DNA of 64,000 nt. Origin: Acidicapsa ligni (GTDB taxonomy: Bacteria; Acidobacteriota; Terriglobia; Terriglobales; Acidobacteriaceae). The DNA lies in assembly GCF_025685655.1 (NCBI RefSeq), contig NZ_JAGSYG010000005.1, positions 1 through 64,000 on the forward strand, in the 5' to 3' direction. Below, piece after piece: positions 25,782 through 35,297 of this stretch. The first letter of the stretch is position 1. Every line of letters begins with the position of its first letter. Position numbers and translations under genes: made by a program. The notes below the pieces were generated by a model. That model ran no database searches and had not been told where the DNA came from. It was given only the letters and a program-made list of their open reading frames with translations.

Positions 25782-27134
25782 ATGATTCCGAATCAAAATC
25801 GACGCCCATGGAAATCTCTCTCGGCGGGGCTGATCCTTTTGCCGATAGCCATGTTTTACGGATTGCTCGCGCGCCAGACCATAAACATGCCCTTTTTAGA
25901 CGATTACACCGGGGTACTGGCACTGGTAAATAGTTGGACTCGCCTGGGCACCTTTCACGAGAAAGTCATGCTCGTGTTGACCGCGCAGCACAACGAATAC
26001 AAGCTCATCGTGGCGAATACTCTTTCCGTAATTCAATATTTGATCTTCGGGCAGATCAACTTTTCAGTTCTGTCTACCATCGGAAATGCCCTCATCCTGC
26101 CGCTCTTCTTTGTCGTGTACCTTATGTGGCGGGCAGACAGTCGAACCATCTCCGAAAAGCTGGTCTTGTTTATTCCCGTCTCGTGGCTCCTCTTTCAGTT
26201 TCAATATTACTCACTCTTGAATTGGCCAATGTCTTCACTGCAGCATGTAGCAGTAATTCTCTTTGCTCTTATCACCATCTATCTTCTGAGTAAGGATCAA
26301 ACCTCGGCATTCTATTGGGGATTGCTTTCCCTCGCATTTGCAATAGCCGCATCGGGAAACGGCTTTTTTGTTGTCCCCATAGGCGGCATCATGCTTCTTC
26401 AGTTTCGGCGATTTGCGAGGCTTGCTTCATGGATAGGTATATCGATTGTGTTTCTCGCCTTCTATCTCTATAAGTATGATTTTCATAGATCGCAGGCCCA
26501 CTCCGACGGTTCGATTACTTCCTCCATCTATCATTTGTCGCCGCTCTACTCGCTCTCATTTCTAGGAGCCTCGATAGCCAGATATCAGGATTACGCTTTG
26601 TCGGCAATACTCGGAACCTGTCTCTGCCTGATTTTCATATACAGCATAGTGGACAAGTTTTATCAGCGAAATCCCGCAATCTTTTATTCCATGACGTTCA
26701 TCATCATCACGGCCATCGCTGTCTCCGGGCTTCGCTCCGATCTCGGAGTATCGCAAAGCCTGGTGTCCCGATATCGAATGTATTCAAATCTGATGCTGAT
26801 CTTCGTCTATCTGTATGCAATCGGTAAATGGCACAGCAGACTGAACACCAGGTATCTTCGATTGGCTGCGATAACTCTGGTCGCGTTCTTTGCAGTCGGC
26901 TTCAATGCCGGCAGCGACTACGCAGGCTTCAAGTTACTCCGTATTCGAACAGATCTAACAGTGGAAGGCATGCGCCGATGGGAACATGGGGAAACCTCTA
27001 TTACCTTGAGCCCTGGACCAGTCAATGAAGATGTTGTTATCAAGCGACAGAGACTAAACGGAAATTATGAGCCGGAAGATTTGTTCCTGCGGGAATCAAT
27101 ATCTCTCCACACCTATTCGCCGCCCCCTTTGTAA
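25782..27134 (+). CDS. Polytopic membrane protein, probably polysaccharide-related
   Basis: I do not recognise a named family. The 450-residue product has roughly ten hydrophobic segments beginning at about residue 13 and a C-terminal soluble tail of about 80 residues (from RIRTDLTVEGMRRWEHG). The short periplasmic motif NMPFLDDYTGVL after the first helix and the QHNEYK loop resemble GT-C glycosyltransferase/EpsG-like proteins, whose first loop carries acidic residues, but this is weak. The ATG at 25782 is chosen because the longer frame from 25551 overlaps the divergent Wzz gene. Its position at the end of the polysaccharide locus, opposite in direction, suggests a role in polymer assembly or modification. 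Confidence 0.6.
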   Translation: MIPNQNRRPWKSLSAGLILLPIAMFYGLLARQTINMPFLDDYTGVLALVNSWTRLGTFHEKVMLVLTAQHNEYKLIVANTLSVIQYLIFGQINFSVLSTIGNALILPLFFVVYLMWRADSRTISEKLVLFIPVSWLLFQFQYYSLLNWPMSSLQHVAVILFALITIYLLSKDQTSAFYWGLLSLAFAIAASGNGFFVVPIGGIMLLQFRRFARLASWIGISIVFLAFYLYKYDFHRSQAHSDGSITSSIYHLSPLYSLSFLGASIARYQDYALSAILGTCLCLIFIYSIVDKFYQRNPAIFYSMTFIIITAIAVSGLRSDLGVSQSLVSRYRMYSNLMLIFVYLYAIGKWHSRLNTRYLRLAAITLVAFFAVGFNAGSDYAGFKLLRIRTDLTVEGMRRWEHGETSITLSPGPVNEDVVIKRQRLNGNYEPEDLFLRESISLHTYSPPPL

Positions 27135-27171
27135 GGGCGCCGCGATCCACAGTTGCTCGTGCTTCAAGCTT

Positions 27172-27205
27172 GTTCCTGATTCAATAACGTTCCTGGTTTA
27201 ATAAC
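27172..27205. repeat. 17-bp imperfect tandem duplication
   Basis: GTTCCTGATTCAATAAC at 27172-27188 is followed directly by GTTCCTGGTTTAATAAC at 27189-27205, with two mismatches. It lies in the 220-bp spacer between the membrane protein and the siroheme gene. Confidence 0.8.
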
Positions 27206-27222
27206 GTTCTCGCACAGTAATC

Positions 27223-27258
27223 CTGAGGTGCTACGCATCCAATTGCGTAGTACCTCAG
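27223..27258. terminator. 15-bp stem-loop after the membrane-protein gene
   Basis: CTGAGGTGCTACGCA and TGCGTAGTACCTCAG flank a six-base loop. One position is a G-U wobble on the plus-strand RNA, so the RNA stem is unbroken. It lies 89 bp after the stop at 27134 and before the siroheme genes, and no U-tract follows. It may be a terminator or transcript-stabilising hairpin. Confidence 0.5.
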
Positions 27259-27354
27259 CCATCGCCATGTCTATCACGCACGATTCCCCGAAAGCACGGC
27301 GGATGCACCTCCCGCAGGCGATATGCAATCCTGAAAGAAGAGGCGCTAGCTTCC

Positions 27355-27981
27355 ATGGAAATGCTTCCGATCTTCCTTAAACTCCAGGGCCGTCCATGCC
27401 TCGTCGTAGGCGCGGGAACCATTGCTGCGCCCAAGATTGCCAGTCTCCTCCGAGCAGGAGGAGCCGTTACAGTCGTCGCCCCCGAAGCCAAGCCCGATCT
27501 CGCAATCCAGGCCCAGGCAGGCTCATTCCTCTGGCATCAACGCGACTTCAATGAATCGGATCTGCACGGCGTCTTTCTGGTAATCGCAGCGACCGATCAG
27601 CAGCATGTGAACCATCGCGTAGCCCTTGCCGCGCAGGCTGCCGGAATCCTTTGTAACTCCGTGGACGATCCTCCCGATTGTGATTTCTTCTATCCCTCCG
27701 TAGTGCGACGCGGCGATCTGCAGATAGCTATCTCCACCGCTGGAAAAAGCCCAGCCCTCGCGCAGCGCCTGCGTCAGGAGATAGATTCGCTTCTGCCCGA
27801 AGATACCGGCCAATGGCTTGACCAGTTAGGCAAAACCCGCGCACGTATGCTGGCCGCGTTTCCCCTCAGCAGCGGACGTACCGAAGCGTTGCATCTGCTC
27901 GCTCGTCGCGAAACCTGCGCCCCGTCCGACTGCCCCGTGCAGCAGACGCTCGACCGTCTGTTAGATACAAAAGAGAAGTGA
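27355..27981 (+). CDS. Precorrin-2 dehydrogenase/sirohydrochlorin ferrochelatase-like (CysG N-terminal type)
   Basis: A 208-residue stand-alone equivalent of the N-terminal half of CysG (Met8p/SirC family). It oxidises precorrin-2 to sirohydrochlorin with NAD and may insert iron. The N-terminus has MEMLPIFLKLQGRPCLVVGAGTIAAPKIASLLRAGG with the nucleotide-binding glycine motif, then VIAATDQQHVNHRVALAA and the key NSVDDPPDCDFFYPSVVRRGDLQIAISTAGKSPALAQRLRQEI block that carries the catalytic Asp. The gene overlaps or abuts cobA downstream, completing uroporphyrinogen-III to siroheme. Siroheme would serve sulfite or nitrite reductase; neither is in this window. Confidence 0.92.
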   Translation: MEMLPIFLKLQGRPCLVVGAGTIAAPKIASLLRAGGAVTVVAPEAKPDLAIQAQAGSFLWHQRDFNESDLHGVFLVIAATDQQHVNHRVALAAQAAGILCNSVDDPPDCDFFYPSVVRRGDLQIAISTAGKSPALAQRLRQEIDSLLPEDTGQWLDQLGKTRARMLAAFPLSSGRTEALHLLARRETCAPSDCPVQQTLDRLLDTKEK

Positions 27982-27989
27982 GGAACGCC

Positions 27990-28727
27990 GTGAAAATCGC
28001 GAGTCCAGGCATGGTTTATCTTGTAGGCGCAGGGCCCGGTTCGCTGGATATGTTGACCCTGCGTGCGCACGCACTCATCTCATCGGCCTCCTGCCTGCTA
28101 CATGACGATCTAGTCTCCGCGGAGATCCTATCCCTCGCCCCTCCCCAGGCGCTCGTCCGCAACGTAGGCAAACGCTGTGGTCAGAAGGCCATCACCCAGC
28201 AGGACATCAATCTCTGGATGGTCGATTACGCTCACTCCGGTCACAGCGTCGTGCGTTTAAAGAGCGGCGACCCTCTACTCTTCGGCCGCGCAGCCGAAGA
28301 ATTGGCTACGCTCGCCGAGGCGAAAATTCCATTCGAGATAGTCCCCGGAGTATCGGCCGGTTTCGCTGCTGCCGCGCTGGTAGGCCAGCCACTTACCGGG
28401 CGAATCACCAGCTCGCGTGTCCTGTTCGCAACGCGGCACCTGGCCACCGGTCAGACCAATGGCCTTGCGGGAATAACTCCAGAAACCAGCCTTGTTTTAT
28501 ACATGCCCGGCAAAGACTATGCAGCCATCCAGGCAGAACTGATCTCCAACGGATGGACCCCAGGGACACAATGCACAATCGTCTCTTCCATCGGCACTCC
28601 AGCGCAGCAACTGGAGTCGTGCCCATTAAGCGAACTGCATACCGCGAAACCACTCGCATCCCCAACCATCATGCTCTTTTTCGCAAAAGGTAACGAGGGT
28701 CTGTTCGCAGGCGCGCAACTGGAGTAG
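27990..28727 (+). CDS. cobA: Uroporphyrinogen-III C-methyltransferase
   Basis: The 245-residue SAM-dependent enzyme methylates uroporphyrinogen III at C2 and C7 to precorrin-2. Family landmarks are VYLVGAGPGSLDMLTLRAHALI, CLLHDDLVS, VGKRCGQKAITQQDIN, VVRLKSGDPLLFGRAAEE, EIVPGVSAGFAAAALVGQPLT and the late GTPAQQLE block. The ORF can begin at a GTG at 27978, which overlaps the previous stop, but the GTG at 27990 has AGGA at 27980-27983 and is preferred. With the preceding gene it forms a two-gene siroheme operon equivalent to split CysG. Confidence 0.93.
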   Translation: MKIASPGMVYLVGAGPGSLDMLTLRAHALISSASCLLHDDLVSAEILSLAPPQALVRNVGKRCGQKAITQQDINLWMVDYAHSGHSVVRLKSGDPLLFGRAAEELATLAEAKIPFEIVPGVSAGFAAAALVGQPLTGRITSSRVLFATRHLATGQTNGLAGITPETSLVLYMPGKDYAAIQAELISNGWTPGTQCTIVSSIGTPAQQLESCPLSELHTAKPLASPTIMLFFAKGNEGLFAGAQLE

Positions 28728-28777
28728 CCTGTAATCGAACGTTGTTACTCCAACACAGCAGTTACGAAGGGAAGAAT

Positions 28778-29038
28778 ATGGCGACCTGTCTACACGTAAA
28801 AGATCATGAGAAAAAGGTGAAGCCTTCTTCCAAGGGCTGCGAAGACTGCCTCAAGACCGGCGATAGCTGGGTCCATCTGCGAATGTGCCTCGAATGCGGC
28901 CATGTAGGCTGTTGCGATTCATCCAAAAATCGCCATGCACGCGCACACTTCACTGCAACCAATCATCCGATCATTCAATCCGCCGAGCGTGGCGACAAAT
29001 GGCGTTGGTGTTACATCGACGATACTTATATCGATTAA
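28778..29038 (+). CDS. Small UBP-type zinc-finger protein
   Basis: An 86-residue protein made almost entirely of a ZnF-UBP domain. The zinc pattern is clear: CLHVKDH, GCEDCLKTGDSWVHLRMCLECGHVGCCDSSKNRHARAHF and NHPIIQS, giving the C-x2-C ... C-x2-C ... H-x3-H arrangement. In eukaryotes this domain binds the ubiquitin C-terminal GG; in bacteria its partner is unknown. The ATG at 28778 follows AAGGGAAG. It stands alone 50 bp after the siroheme operon. The spacer after it (29039-29298) contains no recognisable gene. Confidence 0.88.
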   Translation: MATCLHVKDHEKKVKPSSKGCEDCLKTGDSWVHLRMCLECGHVGCCDSSKNRHARAHFTATNHPIIQSAERGDKWRWCYIDDTYID

Positions 29039-29298
29039 CGGAAATCGCCTCGGCGATAAGCAAACATCCCACTCACCACACCGCACCTCTGGATCGTAAC
29101 TGCACTTTCCAGTTGACATCGCTTACTTACATCGGTACACCTTACACCTAAGCTCTTTCTGCTGTGAATCTCCTCCCCCGCAAGTTTTGGATTTGTTTCC
29201 AGGAAAACTGAGTGTTACGCATGGATGCTCTCCATCGAGAGCGTTTCGGTGCGTTCCTCTTCACGTTTCCGTGGGCGGCGCAAGCCGTAGGAGAGTAT

Positions 29299-31902
29299 AT
29301 GCACGTCAAGTTCGGCCGTTTATTACTCAGTGCGAGCGCTGCAGCCTGTATGGCTTTGATTGCTCCTGCTCTGTCTGCCCAGAGCCTGCCCGCTCAGAAC
29401 TCGATCCAACTCTTCGGGCCCATCGATGTGCGCTTTTCCGCTTCAACAACAGGCACCGGGAGTAGTGCGGTGAACTTCAACAGCACAACGCTCAATCTCA
29501 ATTGTGCCGCCAGCCCAATTACGGCAATACTTTCCTCCACGCCCGACAGCACTGGAAATGTGCTGGTAGATAACAACATCAATCTCACCGTAACCAGGGG
29601 CGCAACCAGCACCGGTCCGACCAACCTATGCAAAGGCGGCGTGAATAACTCCCCCGACGGGCCATTCCAAAACTGCTTCACCCTCGGCTATGAGAATGCG
29701 GCAAGCGCGCAAAACCTCAACGGCGAGGATCCCGATAACTTCGTCTCCGCGTGGGGAGTCGCTCCCATCGATATCAGCGGCAGCCTCGCGAGCGGCCCGG
29801 TCCAGGTAAAGATAGATCTTCAGGATGAAGGCTTCTATCTCGCCAGCTCAACTTTATATCTCAACACCAACTGCACCCAGGGCGGAGTTACCGGCCCCGC
29901 CGTTATCTCCGGCAACCCGATTCCTCAAACCGATCCAACACCAGAGCAGTTATCGCAGGGATTCCCATTCAACCCCCTCACCAACCAGCAGGTTGAGTTG
30001 GAGTACGACCTCACCCTGGCCCAGGCCGCTGGCACACTCACCATCGCCGATCAGACAATTCCGTCAGTCGCAGACATGCCCCTGGATCCCGCCCTCTATC
30101 AATCGACACTGACACCGCAAACGTCCTTCGCGACATCCACCTGCCTCATCCACTCCGGCGAACTGTTGCCCAGCGGACAAGCAGGCTGCAAGCTCTTCAC
30201 ACTCACATGCACAGTAGGAACCGGTTCCACCGCAACCGGCGCTCAATGCCCGGTTTCATCTCTGCCCAACGAAGTCTTCCGGGACAATTTCGATGGCCCA
30301 TCGTTCATTCTTCCCGACATCTCAACACCGAATGGGCCAACATTCCATGAAGGCATTGGATTTCTAATGGCTACCGAAGGCTGGACCGGTGGTCCCTGCA
30401 GCTTCGATCCCGCAGCAAATTTGCAGGACTTGCCATGCCCGCAAAATCTCCTCAGCAGCTTTACCGGCCCCGGCGAATACACCGGCACCGGCCGCACCAC
30501 GCACCCTAACTCCACCTTCATCGTCATCGCGCAGATTCCAGAAGACCTGACCACCGTAGCCGTTGCAGGCCAACAGCCAGGCGGGTGGATCAACAAATCG
30601 ATAGCGACAGTCACTCTATCCAGTCAGCCGCCCAATCTGGCAGGCACCAATCTCACCGGAGCCGCGAACTTCGTCGCCTCTCCAATTCAAAGCATTACGT
30701 ACGGAATCTCAACAGCCAAAAATGTGCCTGTACCCGGCGATCCAATCACCAGCGATACCGTCTTATCAAACAACATCCCCTGCCCGACGCTCGCGAATCC
30801 AGGCAGCCCTGCGACAGAGTTTGCCCCGTCTCCACAGACTCTCTCCAGCCTCGCCGATGGCACGTATCTACTGCATTACTACGCGCAGGATTGCGCCGGA
30901 ACCCTGGAGTTGAAATTCACCCAGGGAGGTGGAGGAAGCTGGTTCACCAGTTACTACACTTTCCCCATCAACATAGATACCGTAGCTCCCGTCGTAGCTT
31001 CTGGCCCAACACTGTCGCCCGCGCCATCGTCGCAAGGAGCCTATCTACAAGGCCAGGTAGTAACCGCAAGTTATCGCTGCACCGATTCGCTCTCCGGAGT
31101 TATCCATTGCGGCACCCAGACTTACCCGCCGGGTACCACGCCTAACACCGGCACGATAACTACCACGGTAGATACCTCGTCCACCGGAACAAAGTCCTTC
31201 ACCGTGCAAGCGATAGACGCCGCTAGAAATACATCCTCATCCACCGTGACCTATCAGGTTGTCTCTCCGTATGATGGCCAGATACATCTCTCACTCGGCA
31301 AATCCACGGTCACCTATCCCGGCGGCACAACGCTCACCATTGCAATTACTCCAACAATCGCTCCGTCGTCTAATGTCTCAGCCAAAAAGCAAACATCCCG
31401 CCACTCGCACGCTCCATCTGGAACCCTAACTATCCTCGACGGAACCAAGCTGCTCCAGACCCTGCGCCTGGCTGGCGACAAGGCCACTGCCCATCTGGAT
31501 AAGCTCGCAGCGGGTTCGCACAGCATCAGCGCCGTCTACTCCGGAGACACATCCACGCCCGGCGGCACTTCCGCTCCCGTAACGTTGACCGTCCTTCCCG
31601 CTCCCGTATCTCTGGACGTAAAGTGCTCGAATCCCTCGCTGGCCTACGGGCAGGACTACACCTGCATCGTCGGCGCTCTCACGCCCAACGGTCTCGTTCA
31701 GGGATACATCACTTACAGCTATGACAACGCCGCGCCCGTAAAAGTGCCGACGTTCTTAGGACTGGCCTTGTTCTCACTGCACAAGCCATCAATCGGATCG
31801 CACACCGTAGTTGTGAGTTATCCCGCGCAAGGTAGTTACTTAACTGCACCACCGCGCACAGAAAAATTCACTGTAACTACCGCGCCAGGAAATAGGCATT
31901 GA
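29299..31902 (+). CDS. Large secreted protein with Ig-like repeats
   Basis: The ATG at 29299 (GGAG seven bases upstream) is preferred to a GTG at 29212 because it places a classical signal peptide first (MHVKFGRLLLSASAAACMALIAPALSAQ). The 867-residue product is rich in Thr, Ser, Pro and Gly, lacks membrane anchors and has paired cysteines in small loops. The C-terminal part (about 650-865) contains Ig-like beta-sandwich domains: one reads SGTLTILDGTKLLQTLRLAGDKATAHLDKLAAGSHSISAVYSGD, the HYR/Big_3-type fold common in acidobacterial surface proteins, and another (VASGPTLSPAPS ... VTYQVV) resembles bacterial Ig-like domains. No catalytic motif was seen. Probably a surface or extracellular matrix protein; function unknown. 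Confidence 0.75.
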   Translation: MHVKFGRLLLSASAAACMALIAPALSAQSLPAQNSIQLFGPIDVRFSASTTGTGSSAVNFNSTTLNLNCAASPITAILSSTPDSTGNVLVDNNINLTVTRGATSTGPTNLCKGGVNNSPDGPFQNCFTLGYENAASAQNLNGEDPDNFVSAWGVAPIDISGSLASGPVQVKIDLQDEGFYLASSTLYLNTNCTQGGVTGPAVISGNPIPQTDPTPEQLSQGFPFNPLTNQQVELEYDLTLAQAAGTLTIADQTIPSVADMPLDPALYQSTLTPQTSFATSTCLIHSGELLPSGQAGCKLFTLTCTVGTGSTATGAQCPVSSLPNEVFRDNFDGPSFILPDISTPNGPTFHEGIGFLMATEGWTGGPCSFDPAANLQDLPCPQNLLSSFTGPGEYTGTGRTTHPNSTFIVIAQIPEDLTTVAVAGQQPGGWINKSIATVTLSSQPPNLAGTNLTGAANFVASPIQSITYGISTAKNVPVPGDPITSDTVLSNNIPCPTLANPGSPATEFAPSPQTLSSLADGTYLLHYYAQDCAGTLELKFTQGGGGSWFTSYYTFPINIDTVAPVVASGPTLSPAPSSQGAYLQGQVVTASYRCTDSLSGVIHCGTQTYPPGTTPNTGTITTTVDTSSTGTKSFTVQAIDAARNTSSSTVTYQVVSPYDGQIHLSLGKSTVTYPGGTTLTIAITPTIAPSSNVSAKKQTSRHSHAPSGTLTILDGTKLLQTLRLAGDKATAHLDKLAAGSHSISAVYSGDTSTPGGTSAPVTLTVLPAPVSLDVKCSNPSLAYGQDYTCIVGALTPNGLVQGYITYSYDNAAPVKVPTFLGLALFSLHKPSIGSHTVVVSYPAQGSYLTAPPRTEKFTVTTAPGNRH

Positions 31903-31927
31903 TACTGCCGGTATTACTGCCAGCCTT

Positions 31928-34060
31928 CTAGCGAGTTACTGCTTGTGGCGTCAGAAACGGCGCCACAAGGGAAGTGGATGATTCCTCGCCAGCCGCAAGC
32001 CGCGTCAGCGTCAGCACGGTAATATCGTCTTCCTGTCCAAAGGCCACAGCCGCCTCAGTCGCCTGCTGTGCTGTCGGATGAGCAGCAAGCAGCCGGTGCA
32101 TTCTCTCAAAGCCGTATAGCTCACCATTTGCGCTTCTGGCTTCCAGCAATCCATCGGTGTAAAGACTGAGATAGTCGCCCGGATGAAGCCGTAGAGTTAT
32201 CTCGTCATACGACGCAAAGGCAGCCAGGCCAAGTGGCAACGACCCCTCCAGCATAAGTTCCTTGTAGTTAAGAAACGGCGGCAGATGCCCGGCATTGGCG
32301 ATGGTTACGCTTCCCGCCGGATCGCAATCGGCCCCCAGTCGCAATATCAGCGCAGTCGTAAACCCGCCCTGCATGCGGCCACAAAGGCAACGATTGAGGC
32401 CGCCAAGAATCTCCTTCGGGCTTGAACTGACATCGGACAACGCCCGCAAAACTCCAACGATCATGGAGACATTCATCGCAGCCTTCAGTCCCTTGCCACT
32501 TACATCGCCAAGAGCAATAAGCGTCGATCCATCCGGGTTCGACAGGATCTGAAAGAAATCGCCACCCACTTCCTGCGCCGGCTGATATGCACTCGTAACT
32601 GCATAACCTACAAGCGATGGCAGCGTCTCAGGGATAAGTACCTGTTGAATCTCCCGCGCGCTCTGCATCTCCTGCTCCAGCGCATTCTGCCGCACCTGCC
32701 GCTCCAGCGCATAACGATACACGGCAAAAAGAATGGACAGAAATAGCGCGATGGACGCGACTTTTTCCGCGCGAAAAGCCACTCCCTGGATCACGAAAAG
32801 CGGCGTGTCGATAATGTCCGAGAACAGGCTCCAATGCGTAAAACGCTGGCCCAGTGCGCTCGCATCCGCCACCGTATCGATCGTGCGCAATAACGTGGCG
32901 CTAATTGCAACCACCCAGCGGGAAGCATCCAATCTGCGCCTGAATCCGGCACCAATCAAGACAAAGGGAAATATCTCGACCAGCATAAGGAACGTTGTCA
33001 GAAAGCCATCAGCCAACTGCATCCACAACCCGGCCGAGCCCCAGAAGTAAGCCAGCGCTCCATCCAGAAAACCGGCAATGAGCATGCAACCGGCCAGTAT
33101 CCTCGTCCATCGAACCAGCGTGCGATTGTCATTAAGCCGCAGCAGCCACACCAGTAGAAACCATAGGGAAATGTGGTAAACCGCATACAACGGCTGGTTT
33201 AAAAAGCGCGCCACGCCATAAGAGAAGGGGATCAGGAACAACCGCTGCAACATCTCCAGCGCCACCGGCGTTGCCGTCAGCACTGCCACCCAGATAAAGA
33301 GATGCTCGCGCCGATTTCGTGTCCATAACATGACGCAAAGCAAAGCAACAAAACAACGCAGCAGTATGAGCGAATAATCGAAGAGATCTTCCCTGACATA
33401 ACTCCAATAAGTGGCCTTCTCCTTCAGCGTGATCGTGTCCGGATCGCCCACTAACGGCGCAGCGTAAAGCCCACCCGAATACTCCGAAGAAAAAGACTCC
33501 AGCGGTGCTTTCCAAACCCGAATAGCCAGCACGCCATAAGCTGAACCAGTCAGCGGAAACGAACGTGGAAACTCGGCGTAATACCAGGAGGGATGCGGCG
33601 GCAGCTTCCCATAGCTTCCAATTAGAACGCCATTCCAGTAGACCTCGTACGCGTCCTCCGCATGGCTGATTAGCAGTCGATAATCCTGTGTTGCTCCCGA
33701 AGTCGGCTGCACCTCAAGGTGACGCCGATACCATGCAAACCCCGCATAGGATGGATGATTTTGCGCGCCCCACGGAGCATCGACCTCAATCTGCTCCCAG
33801 TTCGAGTCATCGAAGGAAGCAGTCGCCCAGCGCGAGTTATCGCCTAAATGAAATTGCCATGAGCCATCCAGCGGAACCACGCCTCTGCCCACGCCGCGCA
33901 CAACCAGCGTAGGCACAGTTTTTGCGGCAGGCTTCTCTGCCGGTTGCTGACCGGCAAGCGAAGTGGCTATCAATACAAATAAAGCGCTGATGGCGACGCG
34001 GTATCGCACCAGCCGAGAATACCACCAGAACAGAAGTATTTTCGAAGAAGAAGATCGCAC
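31928..34060 (-). CDS. Membrane SpoIIE/PP2C-type serine phosphatase with extracytoplasmic sensor
   Basis: A 710-residue signalling protein. After a signal-like segment (about 20-37) comes a soluble beta-sandwich resembling the jelly-roll of glycoside hydrolase family 2 (LDGSWQFHLGDN, WYRRHLEV, YEVYWNGVLIGSYG). Residues about 230-440 hold around seven transmembrane helices, then a short coiled coil (EQEMQSAREIQQVLIPETLPS) leads into the SpoIIE phosphatase domain (about 475-690). Metal-binding landmarks are VGGDFFQ, ALGDVSGKGLKAAM, NAGHLPPFL, YTDGLLEARS and EDDITVLTL. It probably dephosphorylates an anti-sigma-factor antagonist in a partner-switch pathway in response to an external ligand. The start is GTG at 34060 with a weak ribosome-binding site. 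The stop is 26 bp from that of the convergent gene at 31902. Confidence 0.88.
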   Translation of the reverse strand: MRSSSSKILLFWWYSRLVRYRVAISALFVLIATSLAGQQPAEKPAAKTVPTLVVRGVGRGVVPLDGSWQFHLGDNSRWATASFDDSNWEQIEVDAPWGAQNHPSYAGFAWYRRHLEVQPTSGATQDYRLLISHAEDAYEVYWNGVLIGSYGKLPPHPSWYYAEFPRSFPLTGSAYGVLAIRVWKAPLESFSSEYSGGLYAAPLVGDPDTITLKEKATYWSYVREDLFDYSLILLRCFVALLCVMLWTRNRREHLFIWVAVLTATPVALEMLQRLFLIPFSYGVARFLNQPLYAVYHISLWFLLVWLLRLNDNRTLVRWTRILAGCMLIAGFLDGALAYFWGSAGLWMQLADGFLTTFLMLVEIFPFVLIGAGFRRRLDASRWVVAISATLLRTIDTVADASALGQRFTHWSLFSDIIDTPLFVIQGVAFRAEKVASIALFLSILFAVYRYALERQVRQNALEQEMQSAREIQQVLIPETLPSLVGYAVTSAYQPAQEVGGDFFQILSNPDGSTLIALGDVSGKGLKAAMNVSMIVGVLRALSDVSSSPKEILGGLNRCLCGRMQGGFTTALILRLGADCDPAGSVTIANAGHLPPFLNYKELMLEGSLPLGLAAFASYDEITLRLHPGDYLSLYTDGLLEARSANGELYGFERMHRLLAAHPTAQQATEAAVAFGQEDDITVLTLTRLAAGEESSTSLVAPFLTPQAVTR

Positions 34061-34112
34061 TAACTCGGGAATAAGTTACTCGCTTTAGCCACCGCATATC
34101 TCAACGCATGTT

Positions 34113-35297
34113 TCACCGGATATTTCGAACTCTACCATCCCAAATCCGCAGCCCGGCTAACATCGCCAGCATCAATAAGCTGGCCCCCGCAGGAACCCAG
34201 AAGCCCGACCGCAGCGCGCCACTCCTGCTCGATACCACGCCCGTCAGCCAGGGCAGTAGCGATCCCCCAAAGCCACACAACGCAAGCACCAGCCCGGCCA
34301 TTGAAAATGCGCCAGCCCGCTCCAGATACAGGGATAAGTTCATAGGAAAGATCGGCCCCAGCGCAACCCCGCTGATACATGCGCCCACAGCTACCCACGT
34401 CAGTGTATGTGCGCTTGCAGTTACACCGATTCCAATGAAAGCCATAGCCAGGGCCATCGGATAAAGCCGTCGCTCCGCTATTCGCAACAACGCGACCGAC
34501 CCCAACGCTCGCCCCGTTAATAGAGCCATCCAGAAGAATGAACCCATTGCCGCAGCTCTCGCCAGATTCACCCCTGCCATCCTGCTCGAATAAATCGAAA
34601 TCCATCCGCCCATCGTCGTCTCAACGCCTACATAGAGAAAGCCCATAGCGGCGAAAAACGCCACCAGTCCCAGGGACTGCCTCCCTGATTTTTTCTCTCC
34701 GCGCGGCACATCATGCGGTTCAGGAATGCCCACAAAAACAGCAATCAGGAACAACGCACATCCAATCGCCATCATGCGAAAAACCAGCGGATAGCCCTGC
34801 CATATCAGTGTGTGTGCCGACAGCACACGAGCCACAACCAACGGACCAACCACAGCGCCAACACCCCAGGAAAAGTTCAGCAGTGTGAGCGCAGCTCCAC
34901 GATGCTTCTCAAATCGCTGCCCCACCAGCAACGCGATCGAAGTCATGGTCAATCCCAGCCCCAATCCAAACGCGAAAAACAATCCGAGCGCCGACAAAGC
35001 TCCAGCTATCGGCAGCAATATCGCAGCCAATCCAGTAAGCGATAGACCGATCATCAGGGTCCGGCGAAAGCGTCCGATAGCGAACAAGCTTCCCAGCGAA
35101 CATCCAGAAAACTGTGCAGCGAAGAAAGCTCCGGAATGAGCATCCGGAATTGCCCAACGCTGCGCCAGCACCGGCAGCAGCGAACCAAGCAGCGTAACGC
35201 CCACGCCTGTCAGCACAAAAACGCCATGCAGAATCAGTAGAGAGCCCCACCCCTCGCCATTCGCCGACTCAAGCAGGCGTCGCGTCAACGATCTCAA
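34113..35297 (-). CDS. Major facilitator superfamily transporter
   Basis: A 394-residue membrane protein with about twelve hydrophobic helices, the MFS size. It resembles the fucose/glucose permease-like FGHS branch: GVGVTLLGSLLPVLAQRWAIPDAHSGAFFAAQFSGCSLGSL at the N-terminus and GRALGSVALLRIAERRLYPMALAMAFIG after helix 7. Substrate is unknown. It is upstream of the phosphatase gene by 53 bp on the same strand and could be co-transcribed. Confidence 0.87.
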   Translation of the reverse strand: MRSLTRRLLESANGEGWGSLLILHGVFVLTGVGVTLLGSLLPVLAQRWAIPDAHSGAFFAAQFSGCSLGSLFAIGRFRRTLMIGLSLTGLAAILLPIAGALSALGLFFAFGLGLGLTMTSIALLVGQRFEKHRGAALTLLNFSWGVGAVVGPLVVARVLSAHTLIWQGYPLVFRMMAIGCALFLIAVFVGIPEPHDVPRGEKKSGRQSLGLVAFFAAMGFLYVGVETTMGGWISIYSSRMAGVNLARAAAMGSFFWMALLTGRALGSVALLRIAERRLYPMALAMAFIGIGVTASAHTLTWVAVGACISGVALGPIFPMNLSLYLERAGAFSMAGLVLALCGFGGSLLPWLTGVVSSRSGALRSGFWVPAGASLLMLAMLAGLRIWDGRVRNIR

